From contig NC_011682.1 of assembly GCF_000150955.2 (NCBI RefSeq), forward strand, positions 468,897-532,896: a DNA stretch of 64,000 nucleotides. The letters are read 5' to 3'. Source of the stretch: Phaeodactylum tricornutum CCAP 1055/1 (Eukaryota; Bacillariophyta; Bacillariophyceae; Surirellales; Neidiaceae). Both the position numbers and the translations under genes were made by a program. The first letter of the stretch is position 1. Each line of letters starts with the position of its first letter. Shown piece by piece: positions 40,288 to 48,860 of the stretch. The notes beneath the pieces are model-generated. The model was not told the origin of the DNA, searched no databases, and worked only from the letters and a program-made list of their open reading frames with translations.

Positions 40288-41436
40288 TCAGCTTGCTATT
40301 TGCGCTCCCTTTGTAACGTATGCCAATTGCTTATGGCCAGACACACAAAGCGCCTCATCGTCGCGTAAACAAAGAACTGGTTCGCGCAGCTTTTCTTGTT
40401 TTTCCCGTACGGTATCTGCCCACCGGTCTTCCATGTGTGGAAAGATCGAAGTAGCGCCGACTAAGCGCAAACCCGTAACGTTTTTCCAATCTTTGTAACC
40501 ATTCCTACCCGGAACGACAGTTGGATCGTCCAATCCTTTCCAGCAAGCCGTTTCAATGGACGCCCCCGCTACTATAGCACCAGCACTAGAGCCACAATAT
40601 ACGCCTTGTCGCGGGCCGGTACAATATCTCACCAGATCTTCGTTCCAGTGTCCTTTTTCAATACAATGATAAAGCCAGAAGGTGTTCCCTCCTTCCACAT
40701 ATATAATATGAGGTTCCCAATCACGCATTGCGTCTTTCCCGCTTTGTGGAAACACCGCTTGACTAGCCGCTCCTTCCGTTTGTTTGACCGAGCCGTCGTC
40801 GAAATCGAGAGTCGCTGCCAAGATCGTTGTATTTTCAGTCGGAATTAGCTCTTTCAAAACATCCACTATGCGCGTCCTTCGCTTCTTTCCGTCTGCCCGA
40901 GCGCGTTGCCGTTGTTTGCCAGGCGTATTCTCAGAATTTGATCGTATAGCATACATAGCGGTAGGAATATAAAGGAGGCGAATGGAGACCGGCTCGTGCG
41001 CATTCAAGAGATCGAGAGGAGTGGCGTACTTCTCGACTTGCTCTATACGTCTGTCAACATCTTGCAAACGGTCCAATACCGTAACATCGGGTCCGCAACA
41101 TGGACTTTGGATCGCCGAGGCTTTAACTGCATGTTCCAGTCGATGCCGTTCTTCCAGTAAAAGAGCATTTACTAGTCCGCGCTGCAAAAATATCTGTGCA
41201 TCTTCATTTGGCATCACACCGTCACTAAAAGATGAAATGAGCACGCCACAGTTCATCCACGGAAGGGGTCTATCTTGATCGTTGTTACTCAATTGATTGT
41301 GATTGGTATCATCATCGTGGACCGTCGAAAACAAACGTCCAATACAACGAGAATGTGCAACCTGGAACTCCGTTGTTGGGTAAAGCAGTAAAATCCAATT
41401 GAGACCAAGCAACATCTCTCCTCTCCTCGTGATCAT
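40288..41436 (-). CDS. Peptidase family S51-like protein (dipeptidase E/cyanophycinase fold)
   Basis: A 382-residue serine hydrolase of the S51 family, which cleaves aspartyl dipeptides or cyanophycin-type substrates. The class-I-amidotransferase-like core shows YVEGGNTFWLYH, the nucleophile elbow YCGSSAGAIVAG with Ser284 in G-x-S-A-G, and a downstream FPHMEDRW block with a candidate catalytic His. The C-terminal REPVLCLRDDEAL completes the domain. The first 55 residues contain a hydrophobic stretch (LLGLNWILLLYP) and may be a targeting sequence. A basic insertion (RQRARADGKKRRTR) sits mid-protein. The start ATG at 41436 is the first in frame. It is divergent from the globin gene across about 390 bases. 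Substrate unknown. Confidence 0.82.
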   Translation of the reverse strand: MITRRGEMLLGLNWILLLYPTTEFQVAHSRCIGRLFSTVHDDDTNHNQLSNNDQDRPLPWMNCGVLISSFSDGVMPNEDAQIFLQRGLVNALLLEERHRLEHAVKASAIQSPCCGPDVTVLDRLQDVDRRIEQVEKYATPLDLLNAHEPVSIRLLYIPTAMYAIRSNSENTPGKQRQRARADGKKRRTRIVDVLKELIPTENTTILAATLDFDDGSVKQTEGAASQAVFPQSGKDAMRDWEPHIIYVEGGNTFWLYHCIEKGHWNEDLVRYCTGPRQGVYCGSSAGAIVAGASIETACWKGLDDPTVVPGRNGYKDWKNVTGLRLVGATSIFPHMEDRWADTVREKQEKLREPVLCLRDDEALCVSGHKQLAYVTKGAQIAS

Positions 41437-41823
41437 TATTCCATACAGATGTGTTTTTCGTCACCATTACCTCAATGGGATAGTCTAGGCCGACAAATGT
41501 GATCTTGTCCATTGTCCGAACTGGCTGATAGCACTTTACCTTACAGGGAGGCGTTTTTTCTTATGACGCTTACGTGACTCATGAATAAAGCTGATTCACG
41601 AAAGGTGAGCCGACAAGAGTGACCCGAACAGAAAAATGAAGGGGTCTCTCTTTTTTATCTTTTTCACAGTATGTTAAAGTGCCGGAAGCAATGGAGGTGT
41701 CGAACACGAAAAGGGATGCTTATCAAAGATCTATTTGGCAGAAGCCCAACAAAGTCGAATTCCCCGACGGTAGTCTATAAGTACACGTGTACGAATCATT
41801 GGTGGGCAGCAATTTAACTAAGG
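41437..41823. other. Divergent promoter region
   Basis: Shared upstream DNA of the S51 peptidase and the globin gene. It contains TTTCACAGTATG near 41664. No gene was recognised. Confidence 0.5.
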
Positions 41824-42408
41824 ATGACATCTGACCTTTTGGATCGACTTGGCGGAGAGACTGCTCTCAAAGCCGCCGTCGATGAATTCTGTGTTCGACT
41901 GCTTGACGATTCAAACTTGGCTACTTTTTTTGAGGAGGCCAGTATGCCGGCGTTGAAACGACACCAGTTGGAATTCATGAAGATTGCCTTTTCAGGCGTA
42001 CCCGACGATCTGAATGTCGTCGATCTTCTGACCAAAAAGCAAAGTCGACTGTTCGCGGAGAAGAATCTCAACGAGACGCACTTTGATTTGGTTGCTGGAC
42101 ACTTTGCTCGCGCCCTGGAACATCTGAAAGTGCCAGAAAGTCTCGTAGAAGAGGCTTCCAGTGTGGTCCTATCGCTCCGACCAGTCTTCGAATCAGGATC
42201 AAAGAAATTCGACGTTGAGGAGAAGGAATTCGGCGATTCAAAATCCGAGACGCTGCTGCAGCGCCTCGGTGGAGCCTCAGCGGTCAGAGCTGCCGACTCG
42301 CTCAAAAGTCTCAGTGTTCCTGAACACCTCATTAATGAGGCAGTAGATATTATCAGTCCATTGCGAGCAGCTTTTGAGGAAGGCGCCTTGGAAGCCAAAA
42401 GCGTCTGA
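41824..42408 (+). CDS. Truncated-hemoglobin-like protein with a collapsed second globin repeat
   Basis: A 194-residue cytosolic-looking protein. Residues 1-122 follow a group 1 truncated globin from end to end: LLDRLGGETALKAAVDEF, FFEEASMPALKRHQLEFM, LNETHFDLVAGHFARALEHLKVPESLVEEA. Two positions that normally contact heme differ in my hand alignment: the B10 Tyr of the usual F-Y pair is Cys23, and the proximal His of the usual AHxxL is Gln73. Residues 142-190 start again with LLQRLGGASAVRAA and jump straight to SLSVPEHLINEAVDIISPLRAAF, so the second repeat keeps only the first and last helices. The coding frame is continuous and intronless, starting at the ATG at 41824. It may not bind heme and could act as a sensor or scaffold; that is inference. 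Confidence 0.85.
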   Translation: MTSDLLDRLGGETALKAAVDEFCVRLLDDSNLATFFEEASMPALKRHQLEFMKIAFSGVPDDLNVVDLLTKKQSRLFAEKNLNETHFDLVAGHFARALEHLKVPESLVEEASSVVLSLRPVFESGSKKFDVEEKEFGDSKSETLLQRLGGASAVRAADSLKSLSVPEHLINEAVDIISPLRAAFEEGALEAKSV

Positions 42409-42770
42409 AGTTATTGTGTTGCAACAGAGGATCCTCCGCATTGTAGATAAAAAGCTCCTCCGCCCAGGAGCTGGACAATTCCCAGTGCGCATGTGTGTGA
42501 AACAACAAATTTGTAGATATCTGTTTCCAGGACAATTCAGATAATTCTATGAAGGAAACATTAGGAATCAAATTTATCGTGACAATAAATTTTAGGAAAA
42601 CAAAGTAGCAAGGCTCACGAGCATAGATTCAGTCGTGATATCACTTTCTGGTTGGTAGACTGTTGACGTCCATAAAAGCCATTTTTTGTCACGTTCGCAA
42701 ACGGGATTCCCGATACTTGGCTGCCCATCAAATTGTACCCTGATTTGATGCCGAGTTCAATTAAATAGAT
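42409..42770. other. Spacer with no gene seen
   Basis: About 360 bases between the globin and dehydratase genes, both on the + strand. No repeat or gene was recognised. Confidence 0.5.
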
Positions 42771-43340
42771 ATGGTCCTCCTCTTTGTGCTTTCACGATCT
42801 GCAAATGCAAGGTCTTCTAGCTCAGCTTTAACGTTGCTTTGCAAGCGTTCATTAGCCACACGTTTTTCAGAAAACGATAAGGCGGCGGCACTTTTGAGAT
42901 TGTCAGAGTCTGGGGGTCCCTTCTCGTGGGAGTCGGTATGCTAATCTCTGTTGCTTTTGTTTGGGCTGGTTTGGCGTAGCCTCAATGTTGTTTTTGTGCG
43001 CTATTGTAGGTCCAAGATCGTGACGCCATCAAAAAGACTTTCCAGTTTGCCGATTTTTCGCAAGCCTGGGCGTTTATGAGTCGGTCTGCCTTGCTGGCGG
43101 AAAAAATGGATCACCACCCGGAATGGTTCAACGTTTACAGCACAGTGGAAATCACGTTAATGACTCATGATTGTGGAGGAGTTTCGGAAAAGGTAAAGAG
43201 TTAGAAGCCCTCAGTGCCAATTTAGGACAGATTTCATCTCAGTACTGTATGCCTTTTTCCACTTCATGTGCCCACAGGATATCAGTATGGCCGAGGCCAT
43301 GGATTCGTTCGCCAGTGAACTACTCCCTACTAGTAAGTAG
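42771..43340 (+). CDS. Pterin-4a-carbinolamine dehydratase, three exons
   Basis: PCD/DCoH enzyme of 136 residues that recycles the carbinolamine form of tetrahydrobiopterin after aromatic amino acid hydroxylation. Exon 1 (42771-42935) encodes a presequence-like start [18 protein letters not shown], then [11 protein letters not shown]. Exon 2 (43010-43192) holds the core: [19 protein letters not shown], the active-site motif [13 protein letters not shown] with paired His, and [12 protein letters not shown]. Exon 3 (43278-43340) ends with [20 protein letters not shown]. Introns run 42936-43009 (GTATGC...ATTGTAG) and 43193-43277 (GTAAAG...CCACAG), all phase 0. The exons are too short to appear as long open frames, so the gene is easily missed. 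Ser/Arg richness of the N-terminus suggests organelle import, most likely mitochondrial. PCD also occurs in organisms where it serves folate-linked reactions. Confidence 0.9.
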
Positions 43341-43418
43341 TGCATAGAGATAGCTCTTGTTGTACAAACATTATTCAATTGGTACATCCGTGTACAAACG
43401 TAGCACCATCTTTCCCAA

Positions 43419-44051
43419 TTAGCTATCTTCGCCAATGAATCTATTTCGCTTGTCAAAAATTCTTCTGTAGTCTTCGTTCTGAAGGGTTTTTCTCAGATTG
43501 TAGATAGACGCTGCAACATCTCGCTCTTTCAACCCATCCGAGGATTTAATTTCGCTTTCGAAAACGTCCAATAGACCCCGGACTTCCCACTCTTCCTTTT
43601 CAGAAAGCTCCGCCATCTTTTCTCCGTCCGTTGTAATCAGGCCTTCATCATTCTTTGATTTGATTACTTCGTTTCTTTTCATCTTTCCTCGATCTTGTGA
43701 TGCAAAAAAAGGGAGCGCATTTCCAGTCGCTTCCAATTCAGATTTTATGGGTTCGTTTGCTAACTTAGCTTTCGATTTTTCCAAAATGACCCGAGCTCGC
43801 TCTTGCAGTCTCCCGATGTCATCGACACTCTCCGCCATATTTAAACCGACTCTTCGGTGTACCTGGCAGAAATCCGCCGGCAAAAAAGCTGAAGCATAAT
43901 TTTGGAACGACAGTCCCATGATTAAAATGAGGTCTACTGCGATACGTCGGCGATGCCGTCGAGTTGATCGTTGTCTCGCAAAAGCAAGGGTTGGCTCATG
44001 CCGTTCCACCCTCTCCCACTTTTCTTGCTTCGCTGAATATCTGTCGCACAT
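43419..44051 (-). CDS. Unrecognised protein with plastid-type ASAFLP signal
   Basis: A 210-residue protein. After a basic 36-residue start, a hydrophobic stretch (AVDLILIMGLSFQ) runs into NYASAFLPADF, a clear ASAFAP-like cleavage motif of secondary plastids. Initiation at the internal Met of MGLSFQ would leave too short a signal peptide, so the ATG at 44051 is kept. A long preceding N-region is nevertheless unusual. The mature part is hydrophilic and helical: IGRLQERARVILEKSKAK, then SEKEEWEVRGLLDVFESEIKS and a basic NLRKTLQNEDYRRIFDKRNRF end. No domain was recognised. The likely location is the plastid stroma; the function is unknown. It converges closely on the dehydratase gene (78 bases). 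Confidence 0.65.
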   Translation of the reverse strand: MCDRYSAKQEKWERVERHEPTLAFARQRSTRRHRRRIAVDLILIMGLSFQNYASAFLPADFCQVHRRVGLNMAESVDDIGRLQERARVILEKSKAKLANEPIKSELEATGNALPFFASQDRGKMKRNEVIKSKNDEGLITTDGEKMAELSEKEEWEVRGLLDVFESEIKSSDGLKERDVAASIYNLRKTLQNEDYRRIFDKRNRFIGEDS

Positions 44052-44617
44052 AATCCGTCGGCAGAGTCCAGGTTTTGTGCAACCTCTATTTTTTATTAGT
44101 CTGGAAAGATACGAAAGAATGGCACCACAAACTTGACGAATAGCGTTGCCAGTTTTTTTTTGTGTGGTTCAATTGGCCAATCAAGATCTAAAGGACTTCG
44201 TTCTCGGTGCACAACACAGACGCTGCTGCTCCTGCGCGATTTTGCGAACGCTAATGTAATGTAAAATGGAGACACGGTTCTTCCGTCTGCCTCGAAACTG
44301 ACATCACCGTCTGCCCGCTTACAGCTGAGGTCTGCTCACGTCGCCAGTGACGTATGACAAGCGCGCGGTTTCGCGCGACTGGCTAATATGGGTGACTCAT
44401 TGACCCGACGCAACCAAAACCCTATGTAATAGAAAGAAGATACGATTCGGGAAATCGGTCACTCCACGAGAATGATGTGAGATACAAAAAAGTTTGGCAA
44501 GGGATGCTTTTTTATGTTCTGTATTCACTGTCAATATAGTATTAGTGAGCAATAATGTGCATTCTGAATCGGTGACTCTGTCTTTTGTCTACGAATAGAG
44601 AATGGGAAGGTTTCTGC
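44052..44617. other. Spacer with no gene seen
   Basis: About 560 bases between two minus-strand genes. It holds a GC-rich GCGCGGTTTCGCGCG palindrome near 44360 and TTCACTGTCAA near 44526. No gene was recognised. Confidence 0.5.
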
Positions 44618-45820
44618 TTATACCTCGGTCTTTTCGCGCGAAGCGGCTGCTTCGGCTTCGATTTCGGCTTGCATCTTGACTTCCCGATCGGCAGCACGCA
44701 GTGCGGCCTCGGCCTTGTCTTCAAGTCGCTCAGCCATGCGCTTCTTTTCACGAATCTCGATCTCCTTCATCATGGTCTCCATCATGTCAAGCTTATCTTT
44801 GATCTTAAAGTACAAATCGCTGTCAGCCTATTCATCGGGAAAAACAATGTCAGAATAATGTCATCGACCGACGCAAGTACGGATCTTAGTGAAGAGCTAC
44901 TTACGCATGCCGTCAGAGACGATCGCCCCAATTTCTCTTGCATCCAGCTCTCCATAACGGGGTAGACTTCATCCTTGTCCATTTCCACGCCGGTCGATTC
45001 CATGATCTTGATGAGGCCAATGCCAAAGTACCGGCTGTACATCCAGTAGTCGTTTGGTTTGATGCTGTTGGCAATCGCCGCGACGGGAGAATCTCCTTCT
45101 CCAGTCAAGGCGGTTTCAATGTCCGCCTTGCTCTTGCCCACGGCCCAATCGGAAATCGTTCTTGCTTCGTTGCGGATTTCGTCCTCGTCCAAGCCGACGG
45201 ATTTGAACAAGGCCGACACAATCTTGGCGCCGACTTCGGGTTCGGGGTAATTCTTGAGCAACAAGTCCAGAGCGGTCAAAATTCCCAGAGACCAGATCGC
45301 ATCGCGTTGGAAACGAGCATTGACAATAACCAGGTGCGTGGTACCGACAATATCCGTAACCATGTTCTTGTACAAGGGATTGACAGTGACCCCGAGTTCG
45401 CTGCTGAAATCAGCAAAGGCTTCGCCGACTGTCTTGATTTTGGCACCCACCAAGTGCTTGTATTTACGACCAAATTCGGTGGAGGCTGCGCCTGGTTGGT
45501 AATTGATCTGTTTAATGAAAGAGCGGAGAAATCCCGACCGTGAGTAATCGAACGACATGGCGCTTCGCGAAGCAAAACAGTGTGTTCTCGTCAACACCGT
45601 CCTACAGGCAGTCGCGAATAGCGTCGTATTTGTCCACATTCACAAAGAAATCTTTACGTACAGCACGTCGAATGGCATCGATACCAATCGACTCATCAAC
45701 TTCGTCGGCAATGCCAGCCATATGTAGGTTCGTTGTTCGCGCAAAGGCCGTGTTCCCCACAAAGGCCGAGACCGGAGTCGCCATGGCGATAACAAGAAGA
45801 GCAGCGTTTCGGACGAGCAT
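44618..45820 (-). CDS. Psb29/THF1-like thylakoid biogenesis protein, plastid precursor, three exons
   Basis: A photosystem II biogenesis factor related to cyanobacterial Psb29 and Arabidopsis THF1, about 360 residues. Exon 1 (45606-45820) gives a signal peptide [22 protein letters not shown] with a VSAFV plastid motif and a transit region. Exon 2 (44905-45562) carries the helical domain: [32 protein letters not shown] corresponds to the conserved block where relatives have DPIFALGLVTVFD, and [16 protein letters not shown] matches the second family block. Exon 3 (44618-44827) is a charged coiled coil ([27 protein letters not shown]) as in THF1. Introns: GTAAGT...GAATAG (44828-44904), well supported; and GTAGGA...GCGAAG (45563-45605), only 43 bases and less certain, though the phase fits. 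The family affects PSII repair and FtsH levels in other phototrophs. Confidence 0.82.
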
Positions 45821-46540
45821 TATAATGCAGTGGGCTAATGTAAGTGTTTGAAGAAAAGGGAAACGGGTCGAAATTGATCGAGCTGAGTAGAGTGTGAGAC
45901 TGGGTACAACGCGTAAGGTGTTTTATTGACGGGTCGAACGATTGGGAAATTGTGCTGCGTGTGAGGGGCCGCTGTTGGTGGTGTTGGTTTTGCTGACTTG
46001 ACTGGACCAATCCTGACTTGCCGTGAAAGTACGTGTGGCGTTTTTTTGGCTCCTATCCATGTCACTCGCTGTGCTTCGAGAACGATCGCCGTGCCTGTGT
46101 CCCGTTTCCCCCCCCCCCCCCTTTGGTTGAGGTGGGCTTCTCGTGGACCGACGCGGACAAACGGAACTGCGTACACACGAGTGACTCATAGGTCAATCAA
46201 AACGAGACAGATTTGACTGTCGTACAAGATATATTCCTAATTGTTATTTATCCACGGATGAACCTGGCTGACAATGAGTCACCGATTTCGCGTCACTGCC
46301 AGAAATACTGGTGAACCACGTTCTCGCTTCCCGCTTTCTCAGTCCCACCACCGGAGTGGCTCATATCCATTGTGACCGAAATACGGGTTACGTAAGATCC
46401 CCGAAATCGTTCGCACACTAAAATCTCCACAAAATAGATACAGCAATGCCATTGCATCCGAATTTTAACATAATCCGAGTTGGCGTCTTTTGCGTCATTC
46501 CTTGTTCAGGAAGCAAGCCATTGTCAAGTCTAGACAAACC
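45821..46540. other. Spacer with a poly-C tract
   Basis: About 720 bases upstream of the Psb29 gene. A run of 14 C lies at 46108-46121. No coding sequence was recognised. Confidence 0.6.
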
Positions 46541-48319
46541 TCAACTGATCTTTCCTGGATTGTACTCGGGCGTCCAGCTGCCGTGGACGCACCAGGGTGT
46601 CAAGGCTCCCAAAGGTACGGACGCAATCGGACCTTGATCAAACGTCACCGCGTCCCAAACGTTCAATCGACAGGATTTTGTTTCGGCATCGTGTACGACA
46701 CTCAGCACAAAGCCTTCGTCAAGCTTGTTTTCTTCCGATGATTTCGGCACCCACATGGGTTCGCTCACGACCTGTTCCTCGCCGGCATCCCAATTGTGTG
46801 TCTCGTACGTTTCCAAGTCCAACTTGACAATGGATCGGAAGGGAAACCAACCCTCTGGACGGCAAGCGCCTAGAAAGTAAGCGTACCGACATTCAATGGC
46901 GTCCCCACGAAAAGTTGGCATATCAACCGGAATGTCTTGACCCGAGAAGGGGTCTACAATTGGAATCCGTGTCTTTGCGGTCAGCTCGAACGTTGTACTG
47001 TCGATGACAAATTTGTCCAGTCGGGGTGGTGGAGCCTTACCACCGGATGAGCCCCAGGCAATAGGATCAAACGTTTGAGTGGGACCATCAAAGCCCATTT
47101 CCCCGCCAAATTCGTATCGGTCAAACACAGAACCGTGCAATACTATCGCATTGTCCTTTTCGAAGCAGGGGCCAAAGTGAAAGAGATTGAAAAAGGCGTC
47201 CGTTTCCACAACTCGGACCGGTTGGTTGGGATCGTGTCGTGGAATGAGCAGAAATGCCCCATTGGTGGCTTCTTCCATTCCGAAAATATCTGTCCCAACC
47301 GTGGCACCCAGCAGAAACTTGCCAAGTTCTGCCCATTTAATTCGAGCCGGATTCTGCGGCACAACGTAGTAGTTTTCGGTAATCACCCAATCATGAAAGA
47401 CCATGAATCGAGTTGTATACGATCGAGAAGATACAACATCAAAATTGATGTCCAGCTCGTAGAATATCATGGTCGAGTTGCCCATGTAGTTTTCGCCAGG
47501 TATATCCATTTCGTTTACGCAAAGGATCCAATGTTTGCGAACGGGATCGTACCTTGTGTGTGCCAAACACTTTTTCCCGTCCAAAATGGATCCTAGCTTT
47601 GGTACAACTTCTGTCAGTTTCCCCTTTGTTTTGAGCGTTTTGGGGTCCAGTACGTAGGGCTCGCCATTGTCTGTACATGTTATCAACAGCGGATTTGTGG
47701 TGATACCGGTGGCTTCACTCGGAGGTGGCCAAAGTGATGCAACCAAATTGGCCGTGTCGCGCTCGGTCGGGGATAAGGCATTCTGCAGCATACCCCAAAG
47801 GGTGGTAGGATCAGCAAGAGTCGACATGACGCCCCGGGCAACGGGTTGATTTGTTTGAATTTCTTTTTGTGTCAGAGGTGTTTCGATCAGATGAGATGTA
47901 AGATGTAGGGAGCCTTGACCGTCGAAGACCATCGATTTGCAGTGTCCATGTGCTTCAAAGGGATGCATTATGCGGTCGCCAACCTGGCATGATGCGAGTC
48001 CATTAAGATAGTATGTTCCTTTTGTGGACATAAAGTTTTGAAATAAATCCGGATTGTGAATAGTTGAGGCTTCCGCCATGGAAATCGATTCGATAATATT
48101 CTTTGTCGGCTGCAAAGCTATTGTTTGCCATGTTTTCTTTGCTTTGATTGCTCGTTGTTCCTTGTTTTTGCAAGTAGTCGTCGCATCAGGCGTACTGACC
48201 TGTTGTAGACAGCAAGCCGACGACGAGAACGCAGTGCTGCCACAACCAGTAGATTGCTTATATGGCACAAATGCAGTAATAAAAGTTCTACCGACAGCTA
48301 TCCAAACAAGAAATCTCAT
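46541..48319 (-). CDS. Carotenoid cleavage oxygenase (RPE65/CCD family), plastid-type precursor
   Basis: A 592-residue non-heme iron oxygenase that cleaves carotenoids or related substrates. The start ATG at 48319 gives a short signal peptide MRFLVWIAVGRTFITAFVP with a TAFVP motif suggesting plastid import. The beta-propeller family features are present. The four iron-ligand His fit LAHTRYD, VFHDWVI, LFHFGP and the C-terminal VHGSWTPEYNPG. Supporting blocks are NPLLITCTDNGEPYVLDPKTL and PMWVPKSSEENKLDEGFVLSVVHD. Diatoms use such enzymes for apocarotenoids; substrate and cleavage bond are not predictable here. The gene is intronless and lies head-to-tail after the Psb29 gene. Family membership is firm; plastid location is inferred from the leader. 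Confidence 0.9.
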   Translation of the reverse strand: MRFLVWIAVGRTFITAFVPYKQSTGCGSTAFSSSACCLQQVSTPDATTTCKNKEQRAIKAKKTWQTIALQPTKNIIESISMAEASTIHNPDLFQNFMSTKGTYYLNGLASCQVGDRIMHPFEAHGHCKSMVFDGQGSLHLTSHLIETPLTQKEIQTNQPVARGVMSTLADPTTLWGMLQNALSPTERDTANLVASLWPPPSEATGITTNPLLITCTDNGEPYVLDPKTLKTKGKLTEVVPKLGSILDGKKCLAHTRYDPVRKHWILCVNEMDIPGENYMGNSTMIFYELDINFDVVSSRSYTTRFMVFHDWVITENYYVVPQNPARIKWAELGKFLLGATVGTDIFGMEEATNGAFLLIPRHDPNQPVRVVETDAFFNLFHFGPCFEKDNAIVLHGSVFDRYEFGGEMGFDGPTQTFDPIAWGSSGGKAPPPRLDKFVIDSTTFELTAKTRIPIVDPFSGQDIPVDMPTFRGDAIECRYAYFLGACRPEGWFPFRSIVKLDLETYETHNWDAGEEQVVSEPMWVPKSSEENKLDEGFVLSVVHDAETKSCRLNVWDAVTFDQGPIASVPLGALTPWCVHGSWTPEYNPGKIS

Positions 48320-48860
48320 CGCGAAGCTAAAGGGCTTAGAAGAGTCCAGACACAAGCCCTTGACAAGGCTCAAATCATATCAATCGTAGCTTGTGTGAAC
48401 ACTTGATTTGGCGAGACGGAACCCACTAACTTTGCTGATCAATGTGAGTGACAGTGAATGTGACAGCCTCCGAATAAAAACGCCAACTGTTTAGGTCGTG
48501 GTATAGGAGGACTCTGCTCATGGACTAGCGGAGCTAGGAACAAACTCTGACGTCTGCCTCGCAACACGTGCGTATAGTCAACACTAACTCTTTTCAGAAA
48601 TCTTGCACAACTCACTCTGTCAAAAATTTGCCAAGGGTAGTGCAATGTTATGACCCACATAAATTAATTTCATTTGCAGAGCTGCAAAGTTTGGCTAAGG
48701 AACAACGCTCGATATTACAGGAAGTTCCCCGGGAGACAGGGCCTATTTTAAGGTGGTCTATGGAAGCGCTCTTTCCCGGAACGTTCAGAATCCCGGGATT
48801 GACAGTAAGGAGATACTTGCTAAAGATAATTACTGAAGAAAAACGCCAAACGACGAACAC
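48320..48860. other. Spacer upstream of the carotenoid oxygenase gene
   Basis: About 540 bases. TGACAGTGAA at 48449 is followed by GTGACAG. A + strand frame at 48568-48906 lacks an ATG and runs into the folC 3' end, so it is not accepted as a gene. Confidence 0.5.

Noticed and set aside
46108-46121. Run of 14 C as a possible functional element
   Set aside because: A lone homopolymer in a spacer, likely replication slippage or sequencing noise.
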